From Micromonospora vinacea (lineage in GTDB: Bacteria; Actinomycetota; Actinomycetes; Mycobacteriales; Micromonosporaceae), in the NCBI RefSeq assembly GCF_015751785.1, contig NZ_JADOTY010000001.1:558001-622000 (forward strand): a DNA stretch of 64,000 nt, given 5' to 3'. The position numbers and the translations under genes were made by a program. Positions 28,341 through 38,717 of the stretch are shown piece by piece. The notes under the pieces were generated by a model. It was not told the DNA's origin. It saw only the letters and a program-made list of their open reading frames with translations, and searched no databases. The stretch's first letter is position 1. The number at the start of each line of letters is the position of its first letter.

Positions 28341-29741
28341 GTGACCGTCCGTAGCTCCTTTGTCGTAGTGGCGAACCGTCTGCCGGTCGACGAGGTGAGC
28401 ACACCCGAGGGCCGGCAGTGGCGACGCAGCCCTGGCGGGCTGGTCACCGCGCTGCACCCCGTACTCGCCGAACACAAGGGCACCTGGGTCGGCTGGGCCG
28501 GTGGCACCGGCGCGGCCCCCGAGCCGTTCGACCTGGAGGGGATCCGGCTGCACCCGGTCCCGCTCAGCGCCGAGGAACTGGAGCGCTACTACGAGGGCCA
28601 GTCCAACGCGACGATCTGGCCGCTCTACCACGACGCGGTGGAGACGCCGGCCTACAAGCGCCGGTGGCGGGAGGCGTACCGCCTGGTCAATGCCCGCTTC
28701 GCGGAGGCTGCGGCCGACGTGGCGGCCGAGGGCGCGACGGTCTGGGTGCAGGACTACCAGCTCCAGTTGGTGCCGGCGATGCTGCGTGAGCTCCGTCCGG
28801 ACCTGCGGATCGGGTTCTTCCTGCACATCCCGTTCCCGCCCATCGAGCTGTTCATGCAGATGCCGTTCCGCACCGAGATCCTGCGCGGTCTGCTCGGCGC
28901 CGACCTTGTCGGTTTCCAGCAGCGGTTGGCCGCGCAGAACTTCGTCCGGCTGGCCCGGCACCTGCTCGGGCTGCGCTACGAGGGCCAGATGATCCAGGTC
29001 GACGGTCGGCAGGTGAAGGCGGGCGCCTTCCCCATCTCGATCGACACCCAGGAGATGGAACGGATGGCCGCCGATCCGGCCATCCAGGCCCGGGCCAAGC
29101 AGATTCGCGCCGAATTGGGCGATCCGAAGACGATAATCCTGGGCGTGGACCGGCTGGATTACACCAAGGGCATCGAGTTGCGCCTCAAGGCCTTCCGGGA
29201 GCTGCTGGCTGACGGAAAGTTGACAGTTCCCGACGCGGTCATGGTTCAGGTCGCCACGCCCAGCCGCGAGCGCGTGGAGCACTACCAGGCACTACGGGTG
29301 AAGGTGGAGCGCGAGGTCGGTCGGATCAACGGCGAGTTCGGCAGGGTCGGCGTGCCGGCGGTCCATTACCTCCATCAGTCGTACAGTCGCAGTGAGCTGG
29401 CGGCGATGTACGTTGCTGCCGACGTGATGATGGTGACCCCGCTGCGAGACGGAATGAACCTCGTGGCGAAGGAATACGTAGCATCACGTGCCGACCAGGG
29501 CGGCGCACTCGTACTCAGTGAGTTCGCCGGCGCCGCCACCGAGCTTCGCCAGGCATTTTTGTGTAACCCGCACGACCCGGACGCGGTCAAGGACGCCCTC
29601 CTCCGGGCAGTGCACGTGGAGAAAACCGAGGCACGCCGCCGGATGCGGACAATGCAACGTCACCTGCGTACCCACGACGTGGGTCACTGGGCCAAGTCTT
29701 TCCTCTCGGAGCTCGGAGTTCCCGAGGCGGAGGCCGAGTGA
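28341..29741 (+). CDS. otsA: Trehalose-6-phosphate synthase
   Basis: 466 residues from the GTG at 28341, with GGAGGT upstream. GT20 glycosyltransferase joining UDP- or GDP-glucose to glucose-6-phosphate. Family motifs are [71 protein letters not shown] and [16 protein letters not shown], all intact. The stop overlaps the start of the next gene (GTGA), so synthase and phosphatase are made together. Trehalose serves as osmoprotectant and reserve. Confidence 0.95.
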   Translation: MTVRSSFVVVANRLPVDEVSTPEGRQWRRSPGGLVTALHPVLAEHKGTWVGWAGGTGAAPEPFDLEGIRLHPVPLSAEELERYYEGQSNATIWPLYHDAVETPAYKRRWREAYRLVNARFAEAAADVAAEGATVWVQDYQLQLVPAMLRELRPDLRIGFFLHIPFPPIELFMQMPFRTEILRGLLGADLVGFQQRLAAQNFVRLARHLLGLRYEGQMIQVDGRQVKAGAFPISIDTQEMERMAADPAIQARAKQIRAELGDPKTIILGVDRLDYTKGIELRLKAFRELLADGKLTVPDAVMVQVATPSRERVEHYQALRVKVEREVGRINGEFGRVGVPAVHYLHQSYSRSELAAMYVAADVMMVTPLRDGMNLVAKEYVASRADQGGALVLSEFAGAATELRQAFLCNPHDPDAVKDALLRAVHVEKTEARRRMRTMQRHLRTHDVGHWAKSFLSELGVPEAEAE

Positions 29742-32347
29742 ACACGCCCGTCAACGATGGGGCGGCAACCGCCACCGGGGTCATGGACCCTGAGTTGCGT
29801 TCCGCCATCGGCCGGATCGCCCGGGTCCCCCAGCTCCTGGTCGCCTGCGACTATGACGGCACGCTGGCGCCGATCGTGGAGGACCCGAGCACGGCCGTCC
29901 CGCTGCCCGAGTCGGTAGCGGCGGTCCGCGCGCTCGCCGCGCTGCCACAGACCACCGTGGCGGTGGTCTCCGGTCGGGCGCTGCGCGACCTGGCCGCACT
30001 GTCCCGGTTGCCCAGCGAGGTGCACCTCGTCGGCAGCCACGGCTCCGAATTCGACATCGGCTTCGTCGAGCGGCTCTCCCCCGAGCTGGTCGCCGTGCGG
30101 ACCCAGGTCCGCAACGCCCTGCGCGAGATCGCGGCCCAGCACCCGGGCATCCGGCTGGAACGCAAACCGGCAAGCGTCGCGATGCACACCCGCGGCGTCG
30201 ACCCGCAGATCGCCGCCGCCGCCATCGAGGCGGTCCGCAACGGTCCGGCCACCTTCGACGGCGTCACGGTGACCCAGGGCAAGGAGGTCATCGAGCTCTC
30301 CGTGGTGGCCACCCACAAGGGCACCGCACTCGACCAGCTCCGGACCCAGCTCGCCTCCAGCGCGGTGCTCTTCATCGGCGACGACATCACCGACGAGAAC
30401 GCGTTCGGCCACCTGCACGGCCCCGACCTCGGCATCAAGATCGGCCCCGGCGACACCCAGGCCAGCTACCGGGTCGCCGACCCGCTGGAGGCCGCCCGCG
30501 CGCTGGCGCTGCTGCTGGAGACCCGGCGGCACTGGCTGTTCGGCGAGCGGGCGGTGCCGATCGAACGGCACTCCATGCTGGCCAACGGTCGTACCGTCGC
30601 TCTGCTGACCCCCGAGGCCAAGGTGAGCTGGCTCTGCCACCCCAAGCCGGACTCGGCGGCGATCTTCGCCGACCTGGTCGGTGGCAGCCCGGCCGGCCAC
30701 TTCAGCGTCGCCCCGGAACGCGGCGGCATCCCGCTGGGTCAGCGCTACCGCTCCGGCACGATGACAGTGGAGACCCGCTGGTCCGGGCTCACCGTCACCG
30801 ACTGGCTGGACAAGCCGGCCCGGGAGACCACTCCGGACGACAGCCCGGCGGTCATCACCGGCGACTCGACCCTGGTCCGGGTGCTCACCGGCAGTGGCAA
30901 GGCCCGGGTGGAGTTCGCGCCGAGGCCGGAGTTCGGTCAGGTCGCCGTGCAGTTGCAGCCGCTCGGCGACGGCCTGCTGGTGCTCGGCTCCAACGAACCG
31001 GTCGCGCTCTACGCCCCCGGCGTGGAGTGGGAGGTTGGCAACGACGGGGGTTACGAGACCGCCAAGGCCATCGTCGACCTCTCCGCCGCCGGTGGGCAGG
31101 TCGTGCTGGAGCTGCGCTTCGGCACGCACAGCCTGGAGCACCACCGGGTCCCGATCCACGAGCGGCAGGCCGCCGCCGAGCAGCCGTGGAAGGACTGGGT
31201 GGCGTCGCTGCGGCTGCCGTCCACCGCTCGTGACCTGGTCGCGCGCAGCGCCCTCACCCTGCGCGGGCTCTGCCACGAGGCCACCGGCTCGATCCTGGCC
31301 GCGGCGACCACCTCGCTCCCCGAGGAGCTGGGCGGCGTCCGCAACTGGGACTACCGGTACTGCTGGCTGCGGGACGCCGCGCTGACCGCCCGCGCACTTG
31401 TCGACCTGGGCTCCGTCGAGGAGGCCGAGGCACTGCTGCGCTGGGTGGACGGCTGCATCGAGCGCACCGGCGGGCACCCGGAGCGACTGCACCCGCTCTA
31501 CACCATCGACGGTTACGAGCTGGGCGCCGAGGCGGTCATCGACACGCTGCCCGGGTACGCCGGCTCCCGGCCGGTCCGGGTCGGCAACCTGGCCAACCAC
31601 CAGTTGCAGTTGGACGTCTTCGGCCCGATCGCCGACCTGATCGCGGCCGTCGCCGACGCTCGCGGTTCGGTCCGCGACGACGAGTGGCGGGTCCTGGAGA
31701 ACATGGTCGAGGCGGTCCGCCGCCGCTGGCACGAGCCGGACCACGGCATCTGGGAGGCCCGGCTGCCACCCCGGCACCACGTCTTCTCCAAGGTGATGTG
31801 CTGGATGACAGTCGACCGCGCGCTGCACGTGATGCGCGAGCACGGCGGCGAGGACCGGCCCGAGTGGAAGGACCTGCGGGACCGGATCGGCGCCAACGTG
31901 CTGGAGCACGGCTGGCACTCCGACGTCGAGGCGTACAGCGTCGCGTACGGGGACGAGGACATGGACGCCTCGTCGCTCTGGATCGGGCTCTCCGGCCTGC
32001 TCCCGGGCGACGACCCGCGCTTCCTGTCCACGGTCCTGCGGATCGAGGCGGACCTGCGCAGCGGCCCGGTCGTCTACCGCTACCACTGGGACGACGGCCT
32101 GCCCGGCCGTGAGGGCGGTTTCCACATCTGCACGGCGTGGCTGATCGAGGCGTATCTGCGCACCGGCCGCCGCACCGACGCCGAGGAACTGTTCGCGCAG
32201 ATGGTGCTGACCGCCGGCCCGACCGGCCTGCTCCCCGAGCAGTACGACCCGCTCGCCGAGCGCGGGCTGGGCAACCACCCGCAGGCGTACAGCCACCTCG
32301 GGCTGATCCGCTGTGCCCTGCTGCTGGACAACATGCTCAAGCAGTAG
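29738..32347 (+). CDS. otsB: Trehalose-phosphatase fused to GH15 trehalase/glucoamylase-like domain
   Basis: 869 residues. The N-terminal third (to about residue 255) is a HAD-type trehalose-6-phosphate phosphatase: [39 protein letters not shown] and [12 protein letters not shown]. From about residue 270 it is a GH15 family (alpha/alpha)6 hydrolase: [56 protein letters not shown] and a C-terminal GLLPEQYDP with a catalytic-type glutamate. In mycobacteria a GH15 enzyme of this type is a trehalase. The fusion therefore joins trehalose production and cleavage in one chain; whether both halves are active is unknown. Confidence 0.9.
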   Translation: MNTPVNDGAATATGVMDPELRSAIGRIARVPQLLVACDYDGTLAPIVEDPSTAVPLPESVAAVRALAALPQTTVAVVSGRALRDLAALSRLPSEVHLVGSHGSEFDIGFVERLSPELVAVRTQVRNALREIAAQHPGIRLERKPASVAMHTRGVDPQIAAAAIEAVRNGPATFDGVTVTQGKEVIELSVVATHKGTALDQLRTQLASSAVLFIGDDITDENAFGHLHGPDLGIKIGPGDTQASYRVADPLEAARALALLLETRRHWLFGERAVPIERHSMLANGRTVALLTPEAKVSWLCHPKPDSAAIFADLVGGSPAGHFSVAPERGGIPLGQRYRSGTMTVETRWSGLTVTDWLDKPARETTPDDSPAVITGDSTLVRVLTGSGKARVEFAPRPEFGQVAVQLQPLGDGLLVLGSNEPVALYAPGVEWEVGNDGGYETAKAIVDLSAAGGQVVLELRFGTHSLEHHRVPIHERQAAAEQPWKDWVASLRLPSTARDLVARSALTLRGLCHEATGSILAAATTSLPEELGGVRNWDYRYCWLRDAALTARALVDLGSVEEAEALLRWVDGCIERTGGHPERLHPLYTIDGYELGAEAVIDTLPGYAGSRPVRVGNLANHQLQLDVFGPIADLIAAVADARGSVRDDEWRVLENMVEAVRRRWHEPDHGIWEARLPPRHHVFSKVMCWMTVDRALHVMREHGGEDRPEWKDLRDRIGANVLEHGWHSDVEAYSVAYGDEDMDASSLWIGLSGLLPGDDPRFLSTVLRIEADLRSGPVVYRYHWDDGLPGREGGFHICTAWLIEAYLRTGRRTDAEELFAQMVLTAGPTGLLPEQYDPLAERGLGNHPQAYSHLGLIRCALLLDNMLKQ

Positions 32348-32360
32348 TCGACAGCTCGTA

Positions 32361-32394
32361 CGACGGGGCCGGAGCGCATGCTCCGGCCCCGTCG
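32361..32394. terminator. Bidirectional terminator after the trehalose genes
   Basis: A perfect 15-bp stem (32361-32375 with 32380-32394) with loop GCAT lies between convergent genes ending at 32347 (plus) and 32401 (minus). It probably ends both transcripts. Confidence 0.75.
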
Positions 32395-32400
32395 TCTGTC

Positions 32401-33642
32401 TCAGGCGTCGAGCGCGCCCACCACGTCTCCCACCACGACGACGGCGGGCGGGCGCAGGTCGGCGGCGAGCAGGTCGGCGGCCACCTCGCCCAGCGTGGAC
32501 CGCAGGACCTGCTGGGTGCCGGTGGTGGCTTCCTGGACGACGGCGGCCGGCGTCTGCGGTGACCGACCGTTGGCGATCAGGGTGGCCGTGATGGCGGCGA
32601 GGTTCTTGAGCCCCATCAGGATCACCAGGGTGCCGTGCAGACCGGCGAGGGCGTCCCAGCGCACCAGTGAGGCCGGCGCGTCGGGCGCCAGGTGCCCGGA
32701 GACCACTGTGAACTCGTGCGCCACCCCCCGATGGGTGACCGGGATGCCGGCCGCGGCCGGCGCGGCGATGGAGCTGGTCACCCCGGGCACCACTGTCACC
32801 GGCACGCCGGCCGCCGCGCAGGCCAGCAGCTCCTCACCGCCGCGGCCGAAGACGTACGGGTCACCGCCCTTGAGCCGCACCACGAAGGCGCCGGCCAGGG
32901 CCCGGTCGACAAGGATCTGGTTGATCTCCTCCTGGGCCCGGGACGGGCCGTAGGGGATCTTCGAGGCGTCCACCAGCTCGACGTCCGGGCGCAGCTCGTC
33001 CAGGAGCAGCCCGGGCACCAGCCGGTCGGCGACCACCACGTCGGCCTCGGTGAGCAGCCGCCAACCCTTCACGGTGATCAGCTCCGGGTCACCCGGCCCC
33101 GCCCCGACCAGCGCCACCCGCCCTCGCTGCGGCCCACCGGTAGCAGCGTCGGGTCGGCTCCGCGTCGGAGCGGTCCCCTCCGGTGCCAGCCGGACCGCCA
33201 GGAGGTCGCGGATCGCGTCGCGGACTGTCATCGCACGGCGGGGGTCGCCGCCGCCGAGCACCGCCACGGTGACCGGGCCGTGCCGGGTCACCGCCGGGGT
33301 CCAGGCGGTGGCGGCCGTGCGGTCGTCGGCCCGGACGCAGAAGATCCGCCGCTCGGCGGCGACGGCGCTCACCGAGGCCGCCGCCATCGGGTCGTCGATC
33401 GCGACGTGGACCAGCCAGGCGCCGTCCAGGTCCTCGGGCAGGAACCGGCGCGGCACCCAGTGCAGCCGACCCGCGTCGGCCCGGGCGCGCAACGCCGGGG
33501 TCAACTCCGGGGAGACCAGCAGGACGTCCGCGCCGGCGTCCAGCAGCGCGGGTACGCGCCGGGTGGCGACCGCGCCGCCGCCCACCACGACCACACGCCG
33601 CCCGTGCAGCCGCAAACCGAGGGGGTACGGATTGGAGGTCAC
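32401..33642 (-). CDS. cysG: Sirohaem synthase / uroporphyrinogen-III C-methyltransferase
   Basis: 413 residues from the GTG at 33642. The N-terminal part (to about 160) is the NAD-dependent precorrin-2 dehydrogenase/ferrochelatase domain (GRRVVVVGGGAVATRRVPAL). The C-terminal part is the SAM methyltransferase: VALVGAGPGDPELITVKGWR, ADVVVADRLV, RLKGGDPYVFGRGGEELLA and VVPGVTSSIAAPAAAGIP. It makes precorrin-2 and onward to sirohaem, and so feeds both sirohaem and cobalamin pathways. It lies just downstream of cobC and cobT on the same strand. Confidence 0.93.
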   Translation of the reverse strand: MTSNPYPLGLRLHGRRVVVVGGGAVATRRVPALLDAGADVLLVSPELTPALRARADAGRLHWVPRRFLPEDLDGAWLVHVAIDDPMAAASVSAVAAERRIFCVRADDRTAATAWTPAVTRHGPVTVAVLGGGDPRRAMTVRDAIRDLLAVRLAPEGTAPTRSRPDAATGGPQRGRVALVGAGPGDPELITVKGWRLLTEADVVVADRLVPGLLLDELRPDVELVDASKIPYGPSRAQEEINQILVDRALAGAFVVRLKGGDPYVFGRGGEELLACAAAGVPVTVVPGVTSSIAAPAAAGIPVTHRGVAHEFTVVSGHLAPDAPASLVRWDALAGLHGTLVILMGLKNLAAITATLIANGRSPQTPAAVVQEATTGTQQVLRSTLGEVAADLLAADLRPPAVVVVGDVVGALDA

Positions 33643-33682
33643 GCCGCACCACCGGGGCGGAGGGTTCGTTCGCTGCGCGTGG

Positions 33683-34789
33683 TCACTTCTCGGCCACTCC
33701 GGCGGAGTCGAACGTGGCCACCTCGTGCAGCACCCGGACCGCGCCGGTGACCACGGGCAACGCCAGCAGGGCGCCGGTGCCCTCGCCGAGGCGCAGCCCC
33801 AGGTCGATCAGCGGGTCGAGGCCGAGGTGGCGCAGCGCCACAGTGGCACCGGGCTCGGCCGAGCGGTGGCCGGCGACCATGGCGCTGACCGCGTCCGGGG
33901 CGAACGCGGCGGCGGCGAGCGCTGCCGAGACCGCGATCACACCGTCCAGCAGCACCGGTGTGCGGCGCGCCGCGGCCCCCAGGATCAGCCCGGCCAGGGC
34001 GGCGTGCTCCAGGCCACCGACGGCGGCCAGCACCCCCAGCGGGTCGGTCGGGTCGGGGATGTGCCGGGCCAGCGCGGCCCGCACCACCGCCACCTTGTGG
34101 GCGTACGTGGGGTCGTCGACCCCGGTGCCCCGACCGGTGGCGTCGAGCGCGTCGACGCCGGTGAACGCGGCGATCAGCGCGGCCGCCGGGGTGGTGTTGC
34201 CGATGCCCATGTCCCCGGTGAGCAGGATGCCGGCGCCGGCGTCGATCAACTCGTCGGCGATCCGGATGCCGGTCTGCACAGCCGCCAGCGCCTCGTCGCG
34301 GGTCAGCGCGGCGGTCACCGCGAGGTCCCGGGTGCCCCGGCGGACGGACGCGACAACCAGCCGGGGCACAGCCGGGTCGAGCACGGCCGGATCGAGCCCA
34401 GCCGCATCGGCGACAGCCGGGTCGGTGGGCAGCGGGGTGGCCACGCCGACGTCGACCACTGTGACCGAGGCGCCGGCCTGCCGGGCGAACGCGTTGACCA
34501 CCGCTCCACCGGCCAGGAAGTTGCCGATCATCTGCGCGGTGACCTCCTGCGGCCAGGGGCTCACCCCCTGGGCGTGCACCCCGTGGTCACCGGCGAAGAT
34601 CGCCACCGCGGCCGGCTCGGGCAGCGGTGGTGGGCAGGCTCCGGCCAGGCCGGCGAGGCGTACCGAAAGCTCCTCCAGCGCGCCCAGCGAGCCCGCCGGC
34701 TTGGTGAGCCGGCCGTGCAGTTCCCGGGCGGCGGCCATGGCCGCTTCGTCCGCCGGGCGGATCGCCGCGATCGTGGTCTCCAGCATCAT
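33683..34789 (-). CDS. cobT: Nicotinate-nucleotide--dimethylbenzimidazole phosphoribosyltransferase
   Basis: 368 residues. It activates dimethylbenzimidazole for the lower ligand of cobalamin. Motifs are KPAGSLGALEELSVRLAGL, AIFAGDHGVHAQGVSPWPQE, MIGNFLAGGAVVNAFARQAG, LLTGDMGIGNTTPAAAL and TPVLLDGVIAVSAALAA. Two consecutive ATGs (34789, 34786) follow GGAGG; the second has the better spacing, the first gives the ATGA overlap with cobC. Co-translated with cobC. Confidence 0.93.
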   Translation of the reverse strand: MMLETTIAAIRPADEAAMAAARELHGRLTKPAGSLGALEELSVRLAGLAGACPPPLPEPAAVAIFAGDHGVHAQGVSPWPQEVTAQMIGNFLAGGAVVNAFARQAGASVTVVDVGVATPLPTDPAVADAAGLDPAVLDPAVPRLVVASVRRGTRDLAVTAALTRDEALAAVQTGIRIADELIDAGAGILLTGDMGIGNTTPAAALIAAFTGVDALDATGRGTGVDDPTYAHKVAVVRAALARHIPDPTDPLGVLAAVGGLEHAALAGLILGAAARRTPVLLDGVIAVSAALAAAAFAPDAVSAMVAGHRSAEPGATVALRHLGLDPLIDLGLRLGEGTGALLALPVVTGAVRVLHEVATFDSAGVAEK

Positions 34790-35871
34790 GCCTCCATGGT
34801 CTCGCGCAGCACGTCGATGAACGCGTCGGTGGTGTTTCGGTCGCGCACGGCCACCCGCAGCCAGTCCGGGCCGAGGCCAGGGAACGTGTCGCCTCGGCGC
34901 ACCGCCCAGCCGCGCTCGCGCAGGGCGGCCCGGATCGCTGTCGCGCCCGGCAGGTGCAGCAGGACGAACGCGCTGGCGGGACGGCCGACGACGCGTACAC
35001 CGGGCAGGTCGGCGAGGCGCGCGACCAGGTGGTCGCGGTCGGCGGCGAGGTCGGCGGCGATCGCGCGTTCGGCCTGGACCGCGACGCTGCTGGCGCAGGC
35101 CGACGCGGCTGCCAGCGCGGGCGTGGAGACGGCCCAGAGCGGTTGGACGGCGGCCAGCTGGGACAGCAGCTCCGCGGCACCGAGCAGGTAGCCGATCCGC
35201 AGCCCGGCCAGGCCCCACGTCTTGGTGAGGCTGCGCACCACGAGCAGCCCGGGCAGGTCGCGGCGTTCGGCCAGCGACTCCGGCTCGCCGGGGTGCCCGA
35301 CGGCCATGGTGGTGTCGGCGAACGCCTCGTCGACCACCAGCACCCGGCCGGGGCGGGCCAACGCGGCCACCGTCTGGGCGGGGTGCAGCACCGAGGTCGG
35401 GTTCGTCGGGTTGCCGATCATCACGAGGTCGGAGTCGGCGGGCACCCGGGACGGGTCGAGCCGGAAGTCGTCGGAGGCGTCGAGCAGCACCCGCTCGACC
35501 GGATGTCCGGCGGCCCGAAGCGCCGCCTCCGGCTCGGTGAACTGGGGGTGCACCACCACGGGGCGGCGAACGCCGCGCAGCGCCTGGGCGATGAGGACGA
35601 AGCCCTCGGCGGCGCCGGCGGTGAGCAGCACCTCGTTCGGGTGACGGCGGTGTCGGGCGGCGACGGCCGCCCGGGCCGGCGCCGGGTCCGGATAGCGGGC
35701 CAGGTCGGTCAGGGTGGCGGCGATCGGGTCGGCCAGCCAGGAGGGGGGCCGCGCCCGCCGTACGTTGACGGCGAGGTCGATCAGGCCGGCGGTGGCCTCC
35801 GCGTCGCCGTGGTGGGCGAGGTCCGGCTCGACCCCGGTGGGAGGGGCGACAGCGCTCGGCTGATCAGACAT
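34786..35871 (-). CDS. cobC: Threonine-phosphate decarboxylase-like aminotransferase (CobC)
   Basis: 361 residues from the ATG at 35871. A class I/II PLP aminotransferase fold: VLLTAGAAEGFVLIAQAL, the N-P motif MIGNPTNPTSVLHPA, the cofactor DEAFADT and the PLP lysine in VVRSLTKTWGLAGLRIGYLL. In cobalamin synthesis this type makes (R)-1-aminopropan-2-yl phosphate from threonine phosphate for the nucleotide loop. Position directly before cobT supports this over histidinol-phosphate aminotransferase, its closest look-alike. Confidence 0.88.
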   Translation of the reverse strand: MSDQPSAVAPPTGVEPDLAHHGDAEATAGLIDLAVNVRRARPPSWLADPIAATLTDLARYPDPAPARAAVAARHRRHPNEVLLTAGAAEGFVLIAQALRGVRRPVVVHPQFTEPEAALRAAGHPVERVLLDASDDFRLDPSRVPADSDLVMIGNPTNPTSVLHPAQTVAALARPGRVLVVDEAFADTTMAVGHPGEPESLAERRDLPGLLVVRSLTKTWGLAGLRIGYLLGAAELLSQLAAVQPLWAVSTPALAAASACASSVAVQAERAIAADLAADRDHLVARLADLPGVRVVGRPASAFVLLHLPGATAIRAALRERGWAVRRGDTFPGLGPDWLRVAVRDRNTTDAFIDVLRETMEA

Positions 35872-35992
35872 GTCCGCGATCCTGCCGGGAAGGTGGCCGG
35901 TGGGACAGTCGATGTCGGCGTAAGCCGCGTCACCACTCGCCGGTTTAAGAGTTCTTCTCATGTATGAATCGGAAATGTCATAACTTAACCAG

Positions 35993-38122
35993 GTGAGCAA
36001 CCGACCCCTTGCTGCCGCTGGTCGTCTCGTCCCTCTCCTCCGCGCCGGACTGATCGCCGGAATCGTGATCGCCGCCGCCGCGTACCCACTGGTCGCCCTC
36101 ACCGGGCTCGGCGCGAAGGCCACCGCGCACGCCGTCGAACAGAAGACCCGGGTGCTGAAGACCGCCCTGCCCGCCGAGACCTCGTACGTCTACGGCCCGG
36201 ACGGCAAGACCGTGCTGACCATGTTCTACGAGGAGTACCGGCAGTACACCAAGCTGTCGGACATGTCGCCGAACATCCAGCAGGCGATCGTGGCCGCCGA
36301 GGACTCCCGCTTCTACCAGCACCACGGCGTCGACCCGAAGGGCGTGGCCCGCGCCTTCGTGTCCAACGCCCGCTCCGGCGGCTCCCAGGGCGCGTCGACG
36401 CTGACCATGCAGTACGTCCGGATGGCCCTGCGGGACAGCGCGACCACGCCCAAGGAGGTCCAGGAGGCCACCCAGCAGACCAGCATTCGCAAGGTCAAGG
36501 AGATGCGGATGGCGCTGGACCTGGAGAAGGAGCTGAGCAAGGAACAGATCATGGAGCGCTACCTGAACTCGGCGTACTTCGGACACCGGGCGTACGGCAT
36601 CTACGCCGCCAGCGAGATCTTCTTCTCCAAGACCCCGAAGGACCTCACCCCGGTCGAGGCCGCCACCCTCGCCGGCCTGGTCAAGTCCCCCTCCGAGTAC
36701 GACCCGGCCGACTCCGACCAGAAGGAGGCCACCGGGCGGCGCAACTACGTGCTGGACCGGATGAGCCAGCTCGGCTACCTCTCCCCCGACTCGGCCGCCG
36801 CCGCCAAGTCCGAGCCGATCCGACTCAAGCTGACCACCCCACCGCACGACTGTGCCGCCGTGGCGGAGAAGTACAACAGCTGGGGCTTCGCCTGCGACTA
36901 CCTGAAGAACTGGTGGAGCGCGCAGCCCGCGTTCGGCGCGAACCGGCTGGAACGGATGGACAACCTGCGCCGGGGCGGCTACCGGATCGTGCTCAGCCTC
37001 GACCCGAAGGTCCAGGCAGCGGCGGAGAAGAACGTCGGCGCCAAGGAGGCCACCGGCAGTCCGTTCGCCAACGGCATCGTGGTCTCCGAGCCGGGCACCG
37101 GGCGGGTGAAGGCCATGGCGGTGAACCGGACGTACTCGCTGGACCTGGCCGACAACCCGCAGAGCTCCAACCCCGAGGCCGGGCCGAAGGTGAAGGCCAA
37201 CTACCCGAACACTGTGGCACCGCTGCTCGGCGGCGGTGACCTGGCCGGCTACCAGGCCGGCTCGACGTTCAAGATGTTCCCGATGCTGGCCGCGCTCGAC
37301 GCGGGGATGCCCCTCTCCACCTCGTTCAACGCCCCACACCGCTACCGCTCCGAGGTCTACGACGGCTGGTCGCCCTCCAACGCCAGCGGCGCGATGTCCG
37401 GTCAGCAGACCATGTGGTCCGGCTTCGGCAAGTCGGTGAACACGTACTTCGTGTGGCTGGAGGAGAAGGTCGGCGCGGACCGGGCCGTCCGGTTGGCCGA
37501 GCAGCTCGGGCTGCGGTGGCGCACCGACGTCGACCGGGATCACGCGTCCCCGGACAAGGCGAAGAAGTGGGGTGCGTTCACCCTGGGCGTCTCCGACGCC
37601 ACCCCGCTGGAGATGGCGAACGCGTACGCCGCCATCGCTGCCGACGGCCGCTACTGCGAGGCCATCCCCGTGCAAGCGATCATGAATCGGGACGGCACGC
37701 CCGCCACGTACGCCACCCCGGGCGGCCTGCACCGCGAGGTGGCCAAGCCACGCTGCCGGCAGGTGGTCAGCGCGGACGCCGCACGGGCGGCCACCGACGC
37801 GGCCCGCTGCCCGACCGGAGACACCCCGGCGCGCGGCAGCTGCGGCGGCTGGTCCACCGCCGACAGCGTGCGGGGCACCGTCGGACGTCCGGTGGCCGGC
37901 AAGACCGGTACGACCGACAGCACCCGGTCCGCCTGGTTCGTTGGCTACACCCCGGAGTTGGCCGCGGCGAGCTTCATCTCCGACCCGGACAATCCGTTCA
38001 ACGCCGTCGGTGACGGGCAGTCCCAGATCCCGATCAAGGCGGTTTCGGAGACCCTGCGCGACGGCCTGAAGGGCACACCGACCCGCCAGTTCACCCCACC
38101 ATCGGACGCCATCGTCGGCTGA
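35993..38122 (+). CDS. Class A penicillin-binding protein (transglycosylase/transpeptidase)
   Basis: 709 residues from the GTG at 35993. An N-terminal membrane helix (LIAGIVIAAAAYPLVALTG) is followed by the GT51 glycosyltransferase domain with AAEDSRFYQHHGVDPKGVAR and GASTLTMQYVRMAL, then the transpeptidase domain with the three active-site motifs: SxxK in AGSTFKMF, SxN in GKSVNTYFVW and KTGTT in VAGKTGTTDSTRSAWFVGY. It polymerises and cross-links peptidoglycan outside the membrane. Divergent from the cobC-cobT-cysG genes. PonA-like, though this window alone cannot say which paralogue. Confidence 0.93.
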   Translation: MSNRPLAAAGRLVPLLRAGLIAGIVIAAAAYPLVALTGLGAKATAHAVEQKTRVLKTALPAETSYVYGPDGKTVLTMFYEEYRQYTKLSDMSPNIQQAIVAAEDSRFYQHHGVDPKGVARAFVSNARSGGSQGASTLTMQYVRMALRDSATTPKEVQEATQQTSIRKVKEMRMALDLEKELSKEQIMERYLNSAYFGHRAYGIYAASEIFFSKTPKDLTPVEAATLAGLVKSPSEYDPADSDQKEATGRRNYVLDRMSQLGYLSPDSAAAAKSEPIRLKLTTPPHDCAAVAEKYNSWGFACDYLKNWWSAQPAFGANRLERMDNLRRGGYRIVLSLDPKVQAAAEKNVGAKEATGSPFANGIVVSEPGTGRVKAMAVNRTYSLDLADNPQSSNPEAGPKVKANYPNTVAPLLGGGDLAGYQAGSTFKMFPMLAALDAGMPLSTSFNAPHRYRSEVYDGWSPSNASGAMSGQQTMWSGFGKSVNTYFVWLEEKVGADRAVRLAEQLGLRWRTDVDRDHASPDKAKKWGAFTLGVSDATPLEMANAYAAIAADGRYCEAIPVQAIMNRDGTPATYATPGGLHREVAKPRCRQVVSADAARAATDAARCPTGDTPARGSCGGWSTADSVRGTVGRPVAGKTGTTDSTRSAWFVGYTPELAAASFISDPDNPFNAVGDGQSQIPIKAVSETLRDGLKGTPTRQFTPPSDAIVG

Positions 38123-38147
38123 CCGGGAGTCAACGGGCCGGCGCGGC

Positions 38148-38717
38148 TCAGCGCAGGTCGGCGGCGACGAACGACCAGAGCTCCAGATCCACCCGGCCGC
38201 CGCTGACGAAGCCGGCGTTGCGCAGCAGGCCCTCGTAGCTGAACCCGGCCTTCTCGGCGACCCGGCGCGAGGCCAGGTTGCCGGGTGCCACCCGCAGCTC
38301 GACCCGCTGGAAGCCGTGCTCCAGGATCAGCGCGATGGCCACCGCGTCGACCGCCTCGGCGGCGAAGCCGAAGCCCCGCGCGTGCGCCGCCATCGCGTAG
38401 GAGATCTCGGTGAGGCGGGCGCCCCAGTCGGTACGCCGGGTCCACAGCGAGCCCACCACCTGGTCGTCCTCGCGCCGGAGCACCGCGTAGTGGTCGCCCT
38501 CCCCGCTGTCGCGTCGCTGCCGGGCCAGATCGGTGCACCAGGCCAGCCCGTCGATCGGGCCGGAGTCGTCGGGCAGCGGCAGCCAACGCCGGGTCAGCTT
38601 GTCGGCGAAGATCTCCCCGGCCGCCGCCGCGTCGGCCGCCGTGAGCTGACGCACCTCCGTACGCGGGGTGGAGACGGTCAACGCCGGAAACCGGCGCACC
38701 GCCACCTGACCGATCAC
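38148..38717 (-). CDS. GNAT family N-acetyltransferase
   Basis: 189 residues from the GTG at 38717, whose GTGA overlaps the stop of cobB. RimJ/RimL-type GNAT features: TEVRQLTAADAAAAGEIF, TEISYAMAAHARGFGFAAEA (acetyl-CoA loop region) and LRVAPGNLASRRVAEKAGFS. It transfers an acetyl group to an amine, perhaps a protein N-terminus or a small molecule. Coupling to cobB is notable but does not by itself imply a role in cobalamin synthesis. Confidence 0.87.
   Translation of the reverse strand: MIGQVAVRRFPALTVSTPRTEVRQLTAADAAAAGEIFADKLTRRWLPLPDDSGPIDGLAWCTDLARQRRDSGEGDHYAVLRREDDQVVGSLWTRRTDWGARLTEISYAMAAHARGFGFAAEAVDAVAIALILEHGFQRVELRVAPGNLASRRVAEKAGFSYEGLLRNAGFVSGGRVDLELWSFVAADLR

Noticed and set aside
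29684..32296. Very long antisense frame opposite otsB
   Set aside because: It mirrors the codon structure of the GH15/otsB gene and has no known domain; long antisense frames are usual in such GC-rich DNA. The same holds for 9258-11264 and 2200-3783 on the plus strand.
35872..35992. Possible cobalamin riboswitch before cobC
   Set aside because: On the minus strand a GACTGTCCCACC stretch recalls part of the riboswitch, but the B12 box and the other conserved blocks are missing and the region is too short.
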